Assembly: GCA_025455245.1 (NCBI GenBank)
Contig: JALOMX010000035.1
Location: forward strand, 1-10,355
DNA from: Chitinophagaceae bacterium
Lineage (GTDB): Bacteria > Bacteroidota > Bacteroidia > Chitinophagales > Chitinophagaceae
Direction of reading: 5' to 3'
Length of the DNA stretch: 10,355 bases
This document shows, piece after piece, positions 1-8,400 of the stretch. Position 1 is the first letter of the stretch. The number at the start of each line of letters is the position of its first letter. Made by a program: the position numbers and the translations under genes. The notes beneath the pieces were generated by a model. The model was not told the DNA's origin and searched no databases. It was given only the letters and a program-made list of their open reading frames with translations.

Positions 1-161
1 TTACGGCCATCGGGGGTTTAATACCCATAGCACTCAGCAGCAACCCGCTTATAAGCCCGCTTGCATTGGTCATCATTGGTGGATTAATTTCATCTACATT
101 ACTAAGTAGGATTGTAACACCGGTTGTTTATAAACTTATTCCACCTTCTATAGCCGACTAA
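1..161 (+). CDS. Efflux RND transporter permease, C-terminal end (5' partial)
   Basis: The frame starting at base 3 is open from the left edge and ends at TAA 159-161, giving the last 52 residues of a protein. They read as an amphipathic stretch followed by a hydrophobic helix: TAIGGLIPIAL, then SPLALVIIGGLISSTLL, then TPVVYKLIPP and a short tail ending SIAD. The pattern GGL(I/L)P(I/L)AL, then PLA..IIGGL.SSTLL, then a TP(V/A)(V/L)Y motif is what I know from the last two transmembrane helices of RND permeases (AcrB/MexB, MdtB or CusA type). These are inner-membrane proton-driven pumps that work with a periplasmic adaptor and an outer-membrane channel. The family call rests on this short tail, and the substrate cannot be inferred. 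The gene converges on the desaturase at 201-968. Confidence 0.75.
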   Translation, partial: TAIGGLIPIALSSNPLISPLALVIIGGLISSTLLSRIVTPVVYKLIPPSIAD

Positions 162-165
162 AAAC

Positions 166-199
166 AAAAACGGGATGAATTCTTTGTCATCCCGTTTTT
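166..199. terminator. Bidirectional intrinsic terminator
   Basis: AAAAACGGGATGA (166-178) and TCATCCCGTTTTT (187-199) are perfect reverse complements around an 8-base loop. The core stem is CGGGATGA/TCATCCCG, flanked by A5 on one side and T5 on the other. A transcript in either direction therefore ends in a GC-containing hairpin followed by a U-run (TTTTTATTATT on +, TTTTTGTTTTT on -). It begins 4 bases after the RND stop codon and ends one base from the desaturase stop codon, so one element can serve both convergent genes. Confidence 0.87.
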
Positions 200-200
200 A

Positions 201-968
201 TTATTGATGTAGGCCATGATTATTGGACCGCACCCTGACCGGTTTAAGTTTAATGATTCCCACCACATGCATCATTTTCATGACGGTGTAGGTTGGGTCC
301 CATTCAAACCAACGCTTCGCAAAGTTGGGAGACTTTCCATCCTTGTGGTGATTATTCTGAAAGAGTTCGCCTAATAGAAATATACCCCATGGTTCGGAAT
401 TGCGCGAATGATCGCCGTTTTTAAAGTTGGCATAGCCATACTTATGCCCGCACCAGTTTACTATAGCGCCTTGTACAGGCCCCATTAAGAAATGAACAGG
501 CAGCAATAAGAACCACCATGCACTCGGAGCAAAATATATGTAGAACGCAATATACCCTATTCCAAAAGCAATACGCACCAGCATATTGTCGCCTATCCTG
601 TCCATCTTTTGCCAAACAGGAAGATATTCCTCCGTAAACTCCTTTTCAACAGTGAGTTTATTATTCAGAAACGCATTATAAATTTTTCTTGTATGAAGCA
701 TCATACCCCATACATCCTTAAAAAAGTGCGGACTATGCGGATCCCTTTCAGTATCGCTGAATGCATGGTGCATCCTGTGCATAACTGCATACGCCCTTGG
801 AACAAGATAACTCGAACCCTGGCTAAACCAGGTTAAGAAATAAAACAACTTTTCCCGTTTCTGTCCGGTTGTGTACATCTGATGCGAGGCATAACGATGC
901 AGGAAAAACGTATGAAAAAACAAGGAAAGAAACCAATGTGTAAAGAAAAATACTAAAATCGCCACCAT
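201..968 (-). CDS. Membrane fatty-acid (acyl-CoA/acyl-lipid) desaturase
   Basis: This is an integral-membrane di-iron desaturase, which puts a cis double bond into a fatty-acyl chain using O2 and an electron donor. Numbering from the ATG at 966-968 (255 residues), the histidine boxes are HRYASH (24-29), HRMHH (64-68, followed by AFSDTERDPHSPH), NWCGH (171-175) and QNNHH (204-208). Hydrophobic segments lie near residues 1-23, 41-58 and 130-170, matching the usual membrane hairpins. The third box has Gln where the classical stearoyl-CoA desaturase box has His (HNNHH). The frame extends upstream to a TTG at 975-977, but I prefer the ATG because it leaves a typical short hydrophobic lead before HRYASH. 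No dedicated electron-transfer partner is visible nearby. The gene appears monocistronic, with a candidate promoter at 998-1005 and the terminator immediately after its stop. Regioselectivity (delta-9 or other) cannot be read from the sequence. Confidence 0.94.
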   Translation of the reverse strand: MVAILVFFFTHWFLSLFFHTFFLHRYASHQMYTTGQKREKLFYFLTWFSQGSSYLVPRAYAVMHRMHHAFSDTERDPHSPHFFKDVWGMMLHTRKIYNAFLNNKLTVEKEFTEEYLPVWQKMDRIGDNMLVRIAFGIGYIAFYIYFAPSAWWFLLLPVHFLMGPVQGAIVNWCGHKYGYANFKNGDHSRNSEPWGIFLLGELFQNNHHKDGKSPNFAKRWFEWDPTYTVMKMMHVVGIIKLKPVRVRSNNHGLHQ

Positions 969-997
969 AAACTCCAATCAATTCCGCAAATAGACGC

Positions 998-1005
998 CAA
1001 AAGTA
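998..1005 (-). promoter_or_regulatory. Candidate Bacteroidota -7 element for the desaturase
   Basis: Read on the minus strand this is TACTTTTG, an exact match to the Bacteroidota sigma-ABfr -7 consensus TAnnTTTG. It ends 29 bases before the proposed ATG (968), which would give an untranslated leader of about 20-25 bases. No clear -33 TTG/TTTG is visible at the expected distance upstream, so the call rests on the -7 motif and its position alone. The 978-1079 intergenic region otherwise holds only AT-rich sequence, with no convincing hairpin after the helicase stop. Confidence 0.35.
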
Positions 1006-1079
1006 ATAGCAGACATTCTCTTGTATAAAAAAGAATTAAATTGATCCTAAAAGATTTAACGAAAACAATCCTATAAAAA

Positions 1080-3956
1080 TTACTCCAGCAAATATTTCAC
1101 ATCCTCAATCGTAAGCGATTGCATAAAGCCCTCATCGGTGGTAATAAGCTCTTCTGCAAGTTTTTTCTTTCGTTGCTGCATCCTCAGTATCTTTTCTTCA
1201 ACCGTTCCTTTGCATATCATGCGGTAGGCAAATACATGTTTTTCCTGTCCAATCCGGTGCGTTCGGTCTATTGCCTGATTTTCAACCGCAGCATTCCACC
1301 ATGGATCAAACAGGAACACATAATCGGCGGCGGTTAGCGTCAGTCCCGCATTTCCGGCCTTCAGGCTAAGCAGAAAAACCTGCACATCGGTATTTTCATC
1401 CTGAAATTCGTTTACAAGTTCCTGCCGCTTATGTACTTCGGTACTGCCGTCAAGCCGCTGAAAACGGATACCGGCTTTTTGCAGGTCGCGCTCCAGCAAA
1501 TCGAGCATTGAAGTAAACTGCGAAAATACCAGCGCCTTATGCGCGGGAATAATATTCTTCAGTTCTTCAATAAGTACTTCTGTTTTTATGCTGTCATATG
1601 TAAACAGGTCTTCATCTTTAACAAGTTCGCAACTGTTGCAAGCCTGCCTGAGTTTGGTAAGCCCAGCAAGAATACCCATCTTTCCTTTCTGCAATCCGTT
1701 CTGCTCAATATCGAGCAAGACACTGCTGCGCACATTGTCCTTTATGGATTCGTATGCAGCTTTCTGATCCTGCCCCATTGTACACCAAAGTATGGTTTCC
1801 GTTTTGGGAGGCAGGTCCTTGGCTACCTGTTCTTTGGTTCGCCGTAACACAAACGGGGCAATAATCCGCTGCAGGGTTGCAGCCTTATCTGCATCGCCCT
1901 GCTGCTCAATGGGAATGATGTATTCCTTTTTAAAAAACTCCCGGCTACCCAGTAATCCAGGCAGCAGAAAATTAAGTTGCGCATACAAATCAAGCGTACC
2001 ATTCATTACGGGAGTTCCGCTTAAAGCAACCCGGGTATTACTTTTAATTTCATGTATGGCGCGGCTTATTTGAGTAGTAGGATTTTTAATATGATGGCTT
2101 TCATCAATCACTACCACATGAAACTCAACCTGCGACAATATCTCAATATCCTGCCGCATGGTTCCATAGCTTGTAATAACTACCTGCACATCGGCATCGT
2201 CCAGCATTTCCTTTGTACGTGCCTGTCCATGGTAAATAACAGTGGGTATGCCGGTGGCAAATTTTTCAAACTCCTGCTGCCAGTTGTACATAAGCGATGC
2301 AGGACAAACTACAAGATGCTTGCTGTTTGGGTAATGATGTATCCGGTTTGCAATAAAGCAAATGGTTTGCAGCGTTTTTCCAAGACCCATATCATCGGCA
2401 AGGCAAGCGCTACCTCCTGCTTCAGCCAGCAGGCTTATCCAATCGTAACCCTTTTGTTGATAAGGCCTGAGCGATTCAACCTGAACATTCTGCGGAAGGG
2501 CATACAGCGGTTCATCCCCTTTGCGCCATTTCTCCCATCGGTCAATCCAATCTACAGGAAGGGTTCTTCTTACCGAAACCATATCATCCTCCCCTTCCAT
2601 ACTCATGGCCATCCATTTTGGCAACCATAATTCCTTGCCCTTTATGCGCGCATGCTTAATAACGGAACCGTATTGACGCAACCAATCATCGCCCAGCACA
2701 CCCATGCTGCCGTCTTTCAGCAATACTACCTTCTGCCCGTTGAGCAACATTTTTTGCAGCTCATTCATCGGTACTTTCTCTTTGCCAAACTTTAGCTGAA
2801 AATCAACTTTAATCACATCTGATTCGGTGGCAAGTATGTTCACCGATGTTTCCGGCTTGAAAGGCGAATATCTGAAATGCCTTAGCATATCCATACCCAC
2901 CAGTTCCACATCATCGGTTAAAAGCTGATGATATACTTTGCTGAACCATTGCTTCTTTTGGGCTTCGGCAAAGTTGAGATAATAGTACCCGTTGCTTTGC
3001 TTTGGGAAATTAGGGTGGAGCGCTTTCAAATAATTATTAAATGAAGATTCTTCATCCTTGTGTCGATTGATGACTAGGATACTATCACCCGATTTCACTT
3101 CTGCAAAAGGTTCAAAAGCCCCGTCAATTACATATCCATCGTAAATGTATTGAGGGGTCATCATCAAAAAGGTATTATTCAGTTCGCTCAGCAGCAACCT
3201 TTTTACCGGTAACACATCAAGCGATTCTTTTTCTACCAGTCCGCCTGTATCCACCGTTTGCCCGAACTTTTTTAGCGGTGATACAACCTCATTCAGAAAG
3301 GTCTCTTTGCTACGATTTAGTTTTGACAAATCTGTTTCTTCAAGCCAGTCAAGCGCTTCAAATGCAGACAGCGAAAGATGCCAGTATTCGTTATTCTTCA
3401 GCAACAGGAAATAAAACCTTCTGAAATCGGCTAAAGGAATCCTTCCTTGTTGTGTTTTTACCCAAATAAGCAGATTATAATTATCTTCCTGCCTGATGCA
3501 TTCAAACTCCAGCTTAACACTTAGCGGATGGTACACACAAGGAACCGTTGAAACCCTGTTGCTGTCGGGTATGGTCACCCTGTGGTACCAGCTGATATCT
3601 TTATCAAAACTTTTAAGGAACCCGAGATATTGTTGATAATAGCGCGCCATGGCCCTGTCACGGTGGGCAGATTCCTCTTTCTCTGAATACCGGACTTTTT
3701 TCAGCGTGGTTTCAATCCTTTTAACCTCATTATCCAATTCATATTCACTGAATTTCAAAAGCTGTTTCCGTGCATTCAGGTCAATATTCTTCAAATACAA
3801 GGAAAGAGTGGCAGAGGTTATAGCCAATTCATCCATTTCCAAAATGCCGTTTCCTCTTTTTTCCACCTTAAGCAACTGTACTACCGGCCTGCGGTGAAGC
3901 ATCTTTTGCGGTTGTAATAGCAGCACTGTCTTGGTGCCTGTTTTCTTCTCTGACAT
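1080..3956 (-). CDS. SNF2-family DEAD/DEAH-box helicase-like ATPase (HepA/COG0553 type)
   Basis: This 958-residue protein has the full SNF2 ATPase core in its C-terminal half, numbered from the ATG at 3954-3956. The motifs are LRPYQQKGYDWI (496-507), Walker A DMGLGKT (522-528), CPASL (551-555), motif II DESHH (618-622), motif III SGTP (646-649), motif IV around ALVFSQFTSMLDLL (808-821), motif V SLKAGNAGLTLT (864-875) and motif VI QAIDRTHRIGQ (894-904). All key ATPase residues are present, with DESH in place of the commoner DEAH/DEGH. SNF2 proteins are ATP-driven double-stranded-DNA translocases; bacterial members such as RapA remodel RNA polymerase, but this subgroup's role is unknown. The first roughly 490 residues form a region I cannot assign, and I see no SWIM-type CxC zinc motif in it. 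An in-frame TTG at 3981-3983 would add nine residues, but it lies inside the candidate -7 promoter element, so the ATG is preferred. It has its own 116-base upstream region and is probably not cotranscribed with its neighbours. Confidence 0.93.
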   Translation of the reverse strand: MSEKKTGTKTVLLLQPQKMLHRRPVVQLLKVEKRGNGILEMDELAITSATLSLYLKNIDLNARKQLLKFSEYELDNEVKRIETTLKKVRYSEKEESAHRDRAMARYYQQYLGFLKSFDKDISWYHRVTIPDSNRVSTVPCVYHPLSVKLEFECIRQEDNYNLLIWVKTQQGRIPLADFRRFYFLLLKNNEYWHLSLSAFEALDWLEETDLSKLNRSKETFLNEVVSPLKKFGQTVDTGGLVEKESLDVLPVKRLLLSELNNTFLMMTPQYIYDGYVIDGAFEPFAEVKSGDSILVINRHKDEESSFNNYLKALHPNFPKQSNGYYYLNFAEAQKKQWFSKVYHQLLTDDVELVGMDMLRHFRYSPFKPETSVNILATESDVIKVDFQLKFGKEKVPMNELQKMLLNGQKVVLLKDGSMGVLGDDWLRQYGSVIKHARIKGKELWLPKWMAMSMEGEDDMVSVRRTLPVDWIDRWEKWRKGDEPLYALPQNVQVESLRPYQQKGYDWISLLAEAGGSACLADDMGLGKTLQTICFIANRIHHYPNSKHLVVCPASLMYNWQQEFEKFATGIPTVIYHGQARTKEMLDDADVQVVITSYGTMRQDIEILSQVEFHVVVIDESHHIKNPTTQISRAIHEIKSNTRVALSGTPVMNGTLDLYAQLNFLLPGLLGSREFFKKEYIIPIEQQGDADKAATLQRIIAPFVLRRTKEQVAKDLPPKTETILWCTMGQDQKAAYESIKDNVRSSVLLDIEQNGLQKGKMGILAGLTKLRQACNSCELVKDEDLFTYDSIKTEVLIEELKNIIPAHKALVFSQFTSMLDLLERDLQKAGIRFQRLDGSTEVHKRQELVNEFQDENTDVQVFLLSLKAGNAGLTLTAADYVFLFDPWWNAAVENQAIDRTHRIGQEKHVFAYRMICKGTVEEKILRMQQRKKKLAEELITTDEGFMQSLTIEDVKYLLE

Positions 3957-3980
3957 CAACTCTGTTAATCTAAATGGCCG

Positions 3981-3988
3981 CAAACATA
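3981..3988 (-). promoter_or_regulatory. Candidate Bacteroidota -7 element for the SNF2 gene
   Basis: On the minus strand this reads TATGTTTG, an exact TAnnTTTG match, and it ends 24 bases before the ATG at 3956. That spacing would place the transcription start about 17-20 bases before the ATG. The last three bases of the motif are the TTG that would otherwise be the upstream start codon, which argues against using that TTG. No good -33 TTG is seen; the expected -33 region is occupied by the palindrome at 4005-4020. Confidence 0.38.
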
Positions 3989-4004
3989 ACCATACTTACC
4001 ACAG

Positions 4005-4020
4005 TTGAGGAATTCCTGAA
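4005..4020. promoter_or_regulatory. Imperfect palindrome, possible operator of the SNF2 gene
   Basis: TTGAGGAATTCCTGAA is a 16-base dyad with a perfect 10-base core AGGAATTCCT (4008-4017). One symmetric position pair mismatches (4007/4018), and two further matching pairs flank it. It lies about 20-30 bases upstream of the candidate -7 element, over the -33 region, a common place for a repressor or activator to bind. There is no regulator gene nearby and no family match, so the function is inferred from position and symmetry only. Chance occurrence is possible. Confidence 0.2.
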
Positions 4021-4072
4021 AAAATCGGGGAAAAATAGTTGAATTTAAAAAGAACAAGGTTGAATAAAGATT

Positions 4073-5143
4073 TTAAAATCCAACACAGTTAAGCCGGTAT
4101 TCCTTAATCCTCCTGCTCGTAAATGCATTCTTATAGGCAAGGGTAAGCTCAAATCCCCCCCTTGCACCACTTGCTTTTGTCAGTTGACTAACATTAACGT
4201 CATAAGACAATCCGACTGCAAAATTTTTCAGATCAAGCCGTATCACCGGAACAATCGCATCGGCCCAACGATATACTGCGCCAAGCGATAAACTTACTTT
4301 ATCATCTGTATCATAGGTCTGAAGATCGTTGGTATAAAATGCTCCGAACATAAATACATCCTGACCTCCAACTTTTACAGCACTGTCTGACGTATTACCT
4401 GCCTTTTGCACAAAGTAGTCAGCATAAAAAGTTAACCGGTGCCAATCGCTTGTTTCAATGGTCATTCCCCCATTAAAAGCCCATTTTCTTCCAAGCCTTA
4501 CATCATCAGTATTGAAGGCAATAGCAGGATTATTTGCGTGAAACAATCCAATGCCGGCATAAGCATTGATATTTCCCGTAAGCGGGCCGCTTAAAGCCAC
4601 ACCACCACCAATATCGAAATAATTTTTTCCTGTTTGGTTTATTACCTGTCTCGTGGTGATATTGGGATTAAATTGTCCTCCAACAAACTGATCATCCCAT
4701 CTCAGACCGGTTGGATCAAAACTGCTGTTTACGATTCCACCCATCAATGAACCTGATATATAAAATTCATCACCATTTAAAGGTGCATGATAGGTAAGCA
4801 CGGGTAAAAAATGGGTTCGGGTAAGTTTACTGTCCCCTGCCACATCATGCAAAATTTGTGTACCTGCGGTCAGGTAGTGACCATAATCATTTACCGGGAA
4901 ATTTACTTCGGCACTTAATCCTGAGGTTCGGAAAGGCACTGTAACACTTTGCCATTGATTACGGTATACCCCCTGCACGCGGATATCCCCAATAAATATG
5001 CCTGCAAGCGCCGGATTCCGCAGTAAAGGCAATTCATAAAACTGGGAAAAATTTAGATCCTGCGCCATAGAAAAAAAAGAAACACACACCATAAAAAAAC
5101 ATGATATGATTTTTTCTTTCTGATATTTTATGCAGTTATCCAT
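4073..5143 (-). CDS. PorP/SprF-family type IX secretion outer-membrane protein
   Basis: This 356-residue protein starts with an ATG at 5141-5143 and a signal peptide: basic start (K6, K9, K11), hydrophobic stretch 12-25, and a likely cut between A27 and Q28. The mature N-terminus, QDLNFSQFYELPLLRNPALAG, is the family hallmark (QDxxFSQFYxxPLxxNPAxAG). The C-terminal stretch YRWADAIVP...LDLKNFAVGLSYDVN...GARGGFELTLAYKN is equally typical, and the protein ends in phenylalanine as many beta-barrel proteins do. Members sit in the outer membrane; SprF of Flavobacterium johnsoniae is needed for secretion of the adhesin SprB, and PorP is a T9SS component in Porphyromonas. The gene begins only 12 bases after the stop of the upstream T9SS cargo gene, with no room for a separate promoter, so the two are almost certainly one operon. 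It is therefore most likely the dedicated partner of that adhesin rather than the core PorP. No Shine-Dalgarno is visible (AAGCAGCACAAA before ATG), which is normal for the phylum. Confidence 0.94.
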   Translation of the reverse strand: MDNCIKYQKEKIISCFFMVCVSFFSMAQDLNFSQFYELPLLRNPALAGIFIGDIRVQGVYRNQWQSVTVPFRTSGLSAEVNFPVNDYGHYLTAGTQILHDVAGDSKLTRTHFLPVLTYHAPLNGDEFYISGSLMGGIVNSSFDPTGLRWDDQFVGGQFNPNITTRQVINQTGKNYFDIGGGVALSGPLTGNINAYAGIGLFHANNPAIAFNTDDVRLGRKWAFNGGMTIETSDWHRLTFYADYFVQKAGNTSDSAVKVGGQDVFMFGAFYTNDLQTYDTDDKVSLSLGAVYRWADAIVPVIRLDLKNFAVGLSYDVNVSQLTKASGARGGFELTLAYKNAFTSRRIKEYRLNCVGF

Positions 5144-5155
5144 TTTGTGCTGCTT

Positions 5156-5452
5156 TTATCTGAATAAAGTCACATTTCCTTTATATGTATAATTCGCGCC
5201 GGCGGTACAAAGTACTTCTGCTGTAAACACATATACATCACCGCTTGCCGGAACGCCGTTAATTCTGCCATCCCAGCCCGATGAAGGGTCATTGGCTTCA
5301 AAATTCTGTTTCTCAAATACCACCTGACCAAACCGGTTAAAAATCCTGAAGGATTTAACGGTTGCTATTCCCTTTCCTCTTACCATCAACACGTCATTGA
5401 TCCCATCTCCATCCGGGCTGAATGCATTTGGAATATACACCTGATCGGGACT
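5156..5452 (-). other. T9SS type-B C-terminal sorting domain (gliding_CTERM/CHU_C-like)
   Basis: The last roughly 98 codons of the adhesin encode the conserved block VYIPNAFSPDGDGINDVL, then FRIFNRFGQVVFE, then GWDGRINGVPASGDVYVF, ending KGNVTLFR. This is the classical type-B signature: (V)PNAFSPDGDGxND, IFNRWGxxVFE, WDG, G.Y.Y, and a terminal G.VTLxR. Such domains direct passage across the outer membrane by the T9SS. Unlike type-A domains, they are known to need a PorP/SprF-like partner, which here is the next gene in the operon. Confidence 0.93.
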
Positions 5453-8400
5453 GCAGATTACCGTGTAAGTCACAGTGTCAGATGCCGTACATCCATAAAT
5501 ATTTTCTGCAACAAGCCTATAGCGTATGTTGTTATTAATGGTGGCTACCGGTGAAGGACAATTGTTGCAACTCAAATCCCTGTCAGGGGTCCAGGTATAC
5601 TGTTTAAACGGCCCTCCTGTATAAGACGGATTTAATTGAACCTGCGTACCTGCAATAACCTGAGTTCCCGAAGGAATACTGACCGTTGGATTATACCCGA
5701 CAGCAACAGTTACAAATGCCGTATCCGAAAAACAATTAAACTCATCTAAACCAATAACCCTGTAAGTAGTGGTGGAAGCCGGTGAAGCAACAGGATTGGG
5801 AATGTTCGCTGCATTTAAACCAATTGACGGATTCCATTGATAACGGAATGCATTTGATGCAAAAAGCTGCGCCCTTTCTCCATTGCTTGCACAAAGGGTA
5901 TCGTTGGGTGAAACTGAAATATTAAATGGCTGCTCCACATAAACCATGATGGTATCCCGAAGGGTACATCCAAACGTATTGGTGCCATAAACGATGTACT
6001 GTGTGGTTGTTGTTGGCGATGCAACCGGATTGGGACAATCGATGCAACTTAAACCCGCAACAGGTGACCAATTCAGCGGAGCTGATGAGCGCACATTAAG
6101 CCTGATACTGTTCCCGAGGCAAATCCTTTCGTCAGGCCCTGCACTTACAACGGGTGAAGGATTGACGCGAACTGACATAAATGCCGTATCGGCACATCCA
6201 AATGCTGAAATACCGATCAGCCTGAGGTTATAACTTCCGGCCTGTGTCCACGTTTGAGTTATTTCAGGGCCGGTTGCAGGCTGTCCTCCTCCAATCTGCC
6301 AGTTTAAAACTGAAGCAATATTTCCGCTGTTATCGGCAACAAATCGGTTTGGCAGACCTATACAAGCAAAGGTATCACCAAGAATTTCAATAGATGGGAA
6401 AGGCTGAACGAACACATCAATCGGTAAACTTACTGAATCTGTACAACCTCCGTTTCCTGCAATACGTAAGGTAACCGGGTAAAGGCCGCTTTGCGTAAAG
6501 TTTTTCTGAGGATTCACAGCAGCAGATGTGGTTCCATCACCAAAACGCCATGCCCATTCATTAATTCCAAAAATGGAAGAAGAGGTATCTGTGAATGCAA
6601 GGTTTGTATTGCCGCAAAGCTGTACCGTATTGAAGCGGTACCCCGCTTTTAACTTCTCAATCCTGATGGTATCGCCTGTGCTAAGTATTCTGCTGCATCC
6701 CTGATAAGTTATACGCACATAAGGCACATAAGTTCCGGGTTGTGTGTATGAGTACGAAACCTGTGCACTGCTGCTTATTATACTGTCGCCATTACCAAAA
6801 TAGTAAACAAAACGGGTTGCATTGGTATTAAACACTTCAAAACCAATTGAATTACCTGAACAATAAAATCCTCCCCTGTAATTCAAAAATCCGCCGGGTG
6901 CATTCACGATTATTGTAGCTACGGCGCTATCTGTACATGCTAATCCCTGCGGGTACTGAACAGTACCTTTTAAAACTACCCGGTAAGTTCCTGCATCCTC
7001 ATACACTTTAAAAGGCTGTGGCACACTGCTTGCCGTACCATCACCAAAGTCCCAATTGAATGCAAGACCTGTTGAACTTGTATTTGTAAACCGGATGGTG
7101 TCGCCAAGGCATACAACCTGCGGATTTGCCGTAAATGAAACATCGGGGGATTGAGCTACAAAAATGACCTCAGTAGAAGTAGTATCACTGCAGCCATTTG
7201 ATGCAAATAAATTTACTACATACCTTCCTGTGTCGGAAAAGGTGTGAAACAAGGTATCAAAGCCCTTGGTCGTTGTAATGACCGGACTTCCGTCACCAAA
7301 ATCCCAACGGAAGAGATTGGCACCGATGGTATTGTTTACAAACCTTACCGTATGAGGGGTACAACCATTCAATTCAGAACCACTTACCCCAAAGTCAAGA
7401 CGTATCAAATTAGGATTAATAACAATGTCAAAAAAAGCTGTATCTGTACCGCAGTCATTTCTGCTGAACAGCCTTACCAAAAAGGTATCAAGTACTCCTG
7501 TATTAAAAGTATGGGACACCGAATTCAATCCGCCCGGAACACGAGGACTTCCATCCCCAAAATCCCATTCAAAAGTCGCATTGCTGCCTGCACTGTTGTT
7601 GTTGAACACAACAGTCATAGGACTGCAACCTATGCTTTTATCAGGGGTGAAAATGGTACGCGGTCTTGACCGAACCCTCACCGTCTGAGTTACCGGCAAG
7701 CTATCACAGCCTGCAGTTGCTTTCAAACTTACAACATACACAGTATCCCCCCGGTTAGGGTTTACAGGAAAAAAGACACTGCCGGGTTGTACTCCGGAAA
7801 AAGTTTGTCCTGTTCCAAAATCCCAGAAAAAAGTAAATCTTGATGCCTGCGGAGTCGTATTAATTATATCAATATTTAAAGGACCGCAACCCTCATTCAT
7901 ACTTAAAGTAAAGGAAGGTACCGGTGCAGGGTTTGTTTTAAACTTTACCGAAACGGAATCATTTTTGCAACCATAAAGGCTTACAGCAACCATTTTAATA
8001 ATTACAGAATCATCAGGATTAGCGATGGTATACCCCGGGAATGTTTCACCTGAACCTAAAAGCAGGTCGTTTGCATACCACCTGTAAGTCAGGTTTCTGT
8101 CCGGATAAGTAACCAATCCCAATACAGAAGATGTGATAACATAAGGCGCACAGGCTATCGTGTTCACCGGCCTTAATTCAGCCTCTGCATCGGGAAGGAG
8201 GTATATCCTGACCCCATTAGATGGTACACCCGCAGAACATACACCGGAGGAGGCAAGCCTGCGGTAAAACTTTTGACCGGCAGGTGCAGGCGGAAGAAAA
8301 TCTTTATTAATTGCATTGGGAATATCAGTCCATGATAAACTGTCATTGCTTTCCTGCCATTGGTATAACACCGTCAATCCGCCGGCCGTTGCATTGCTCC

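Noticed and set aside
1039..1079. Repeated ATCCTA(A/T)AA near the helicase stop as a terminator or regulatory repeat
   Set aside because: It is a short direct repeat in AT-rich sequence with no inverted partner, and is easily expected by chance.
2052..2630. 192-codon open frame on the + strand
   Set aside because: It lies wholly antisense to the conserved SNF2 ATPase core and its translation resembles no protein family. It is a shadow frame.
4069..4080. GATTTTAAAATC palindrome overlapping the PorP stop codon as a terminator
   Set aside because: It is all A/T except the end pairs, has no loop and no GC stem, so it would not form a stable terminator hairpin. I see no intrinsic terminator between the PorP-like and helicase genes.
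1080..5143. SNF2 helicase as part of the T9SS/adhesin operon or of a defence system
   Set aside because: A 116-base gap with its own -7 motif separates it from the PorP-like gene, and no nuclease, methylase or other defence gene lies next to it.
7244..7688. Overlapping + strand open frames of 141 and 87 codons
   Set aside because: They are antisense to PKD modules with strong protein-level conservation, with no recognisable product and no promoter or start context.
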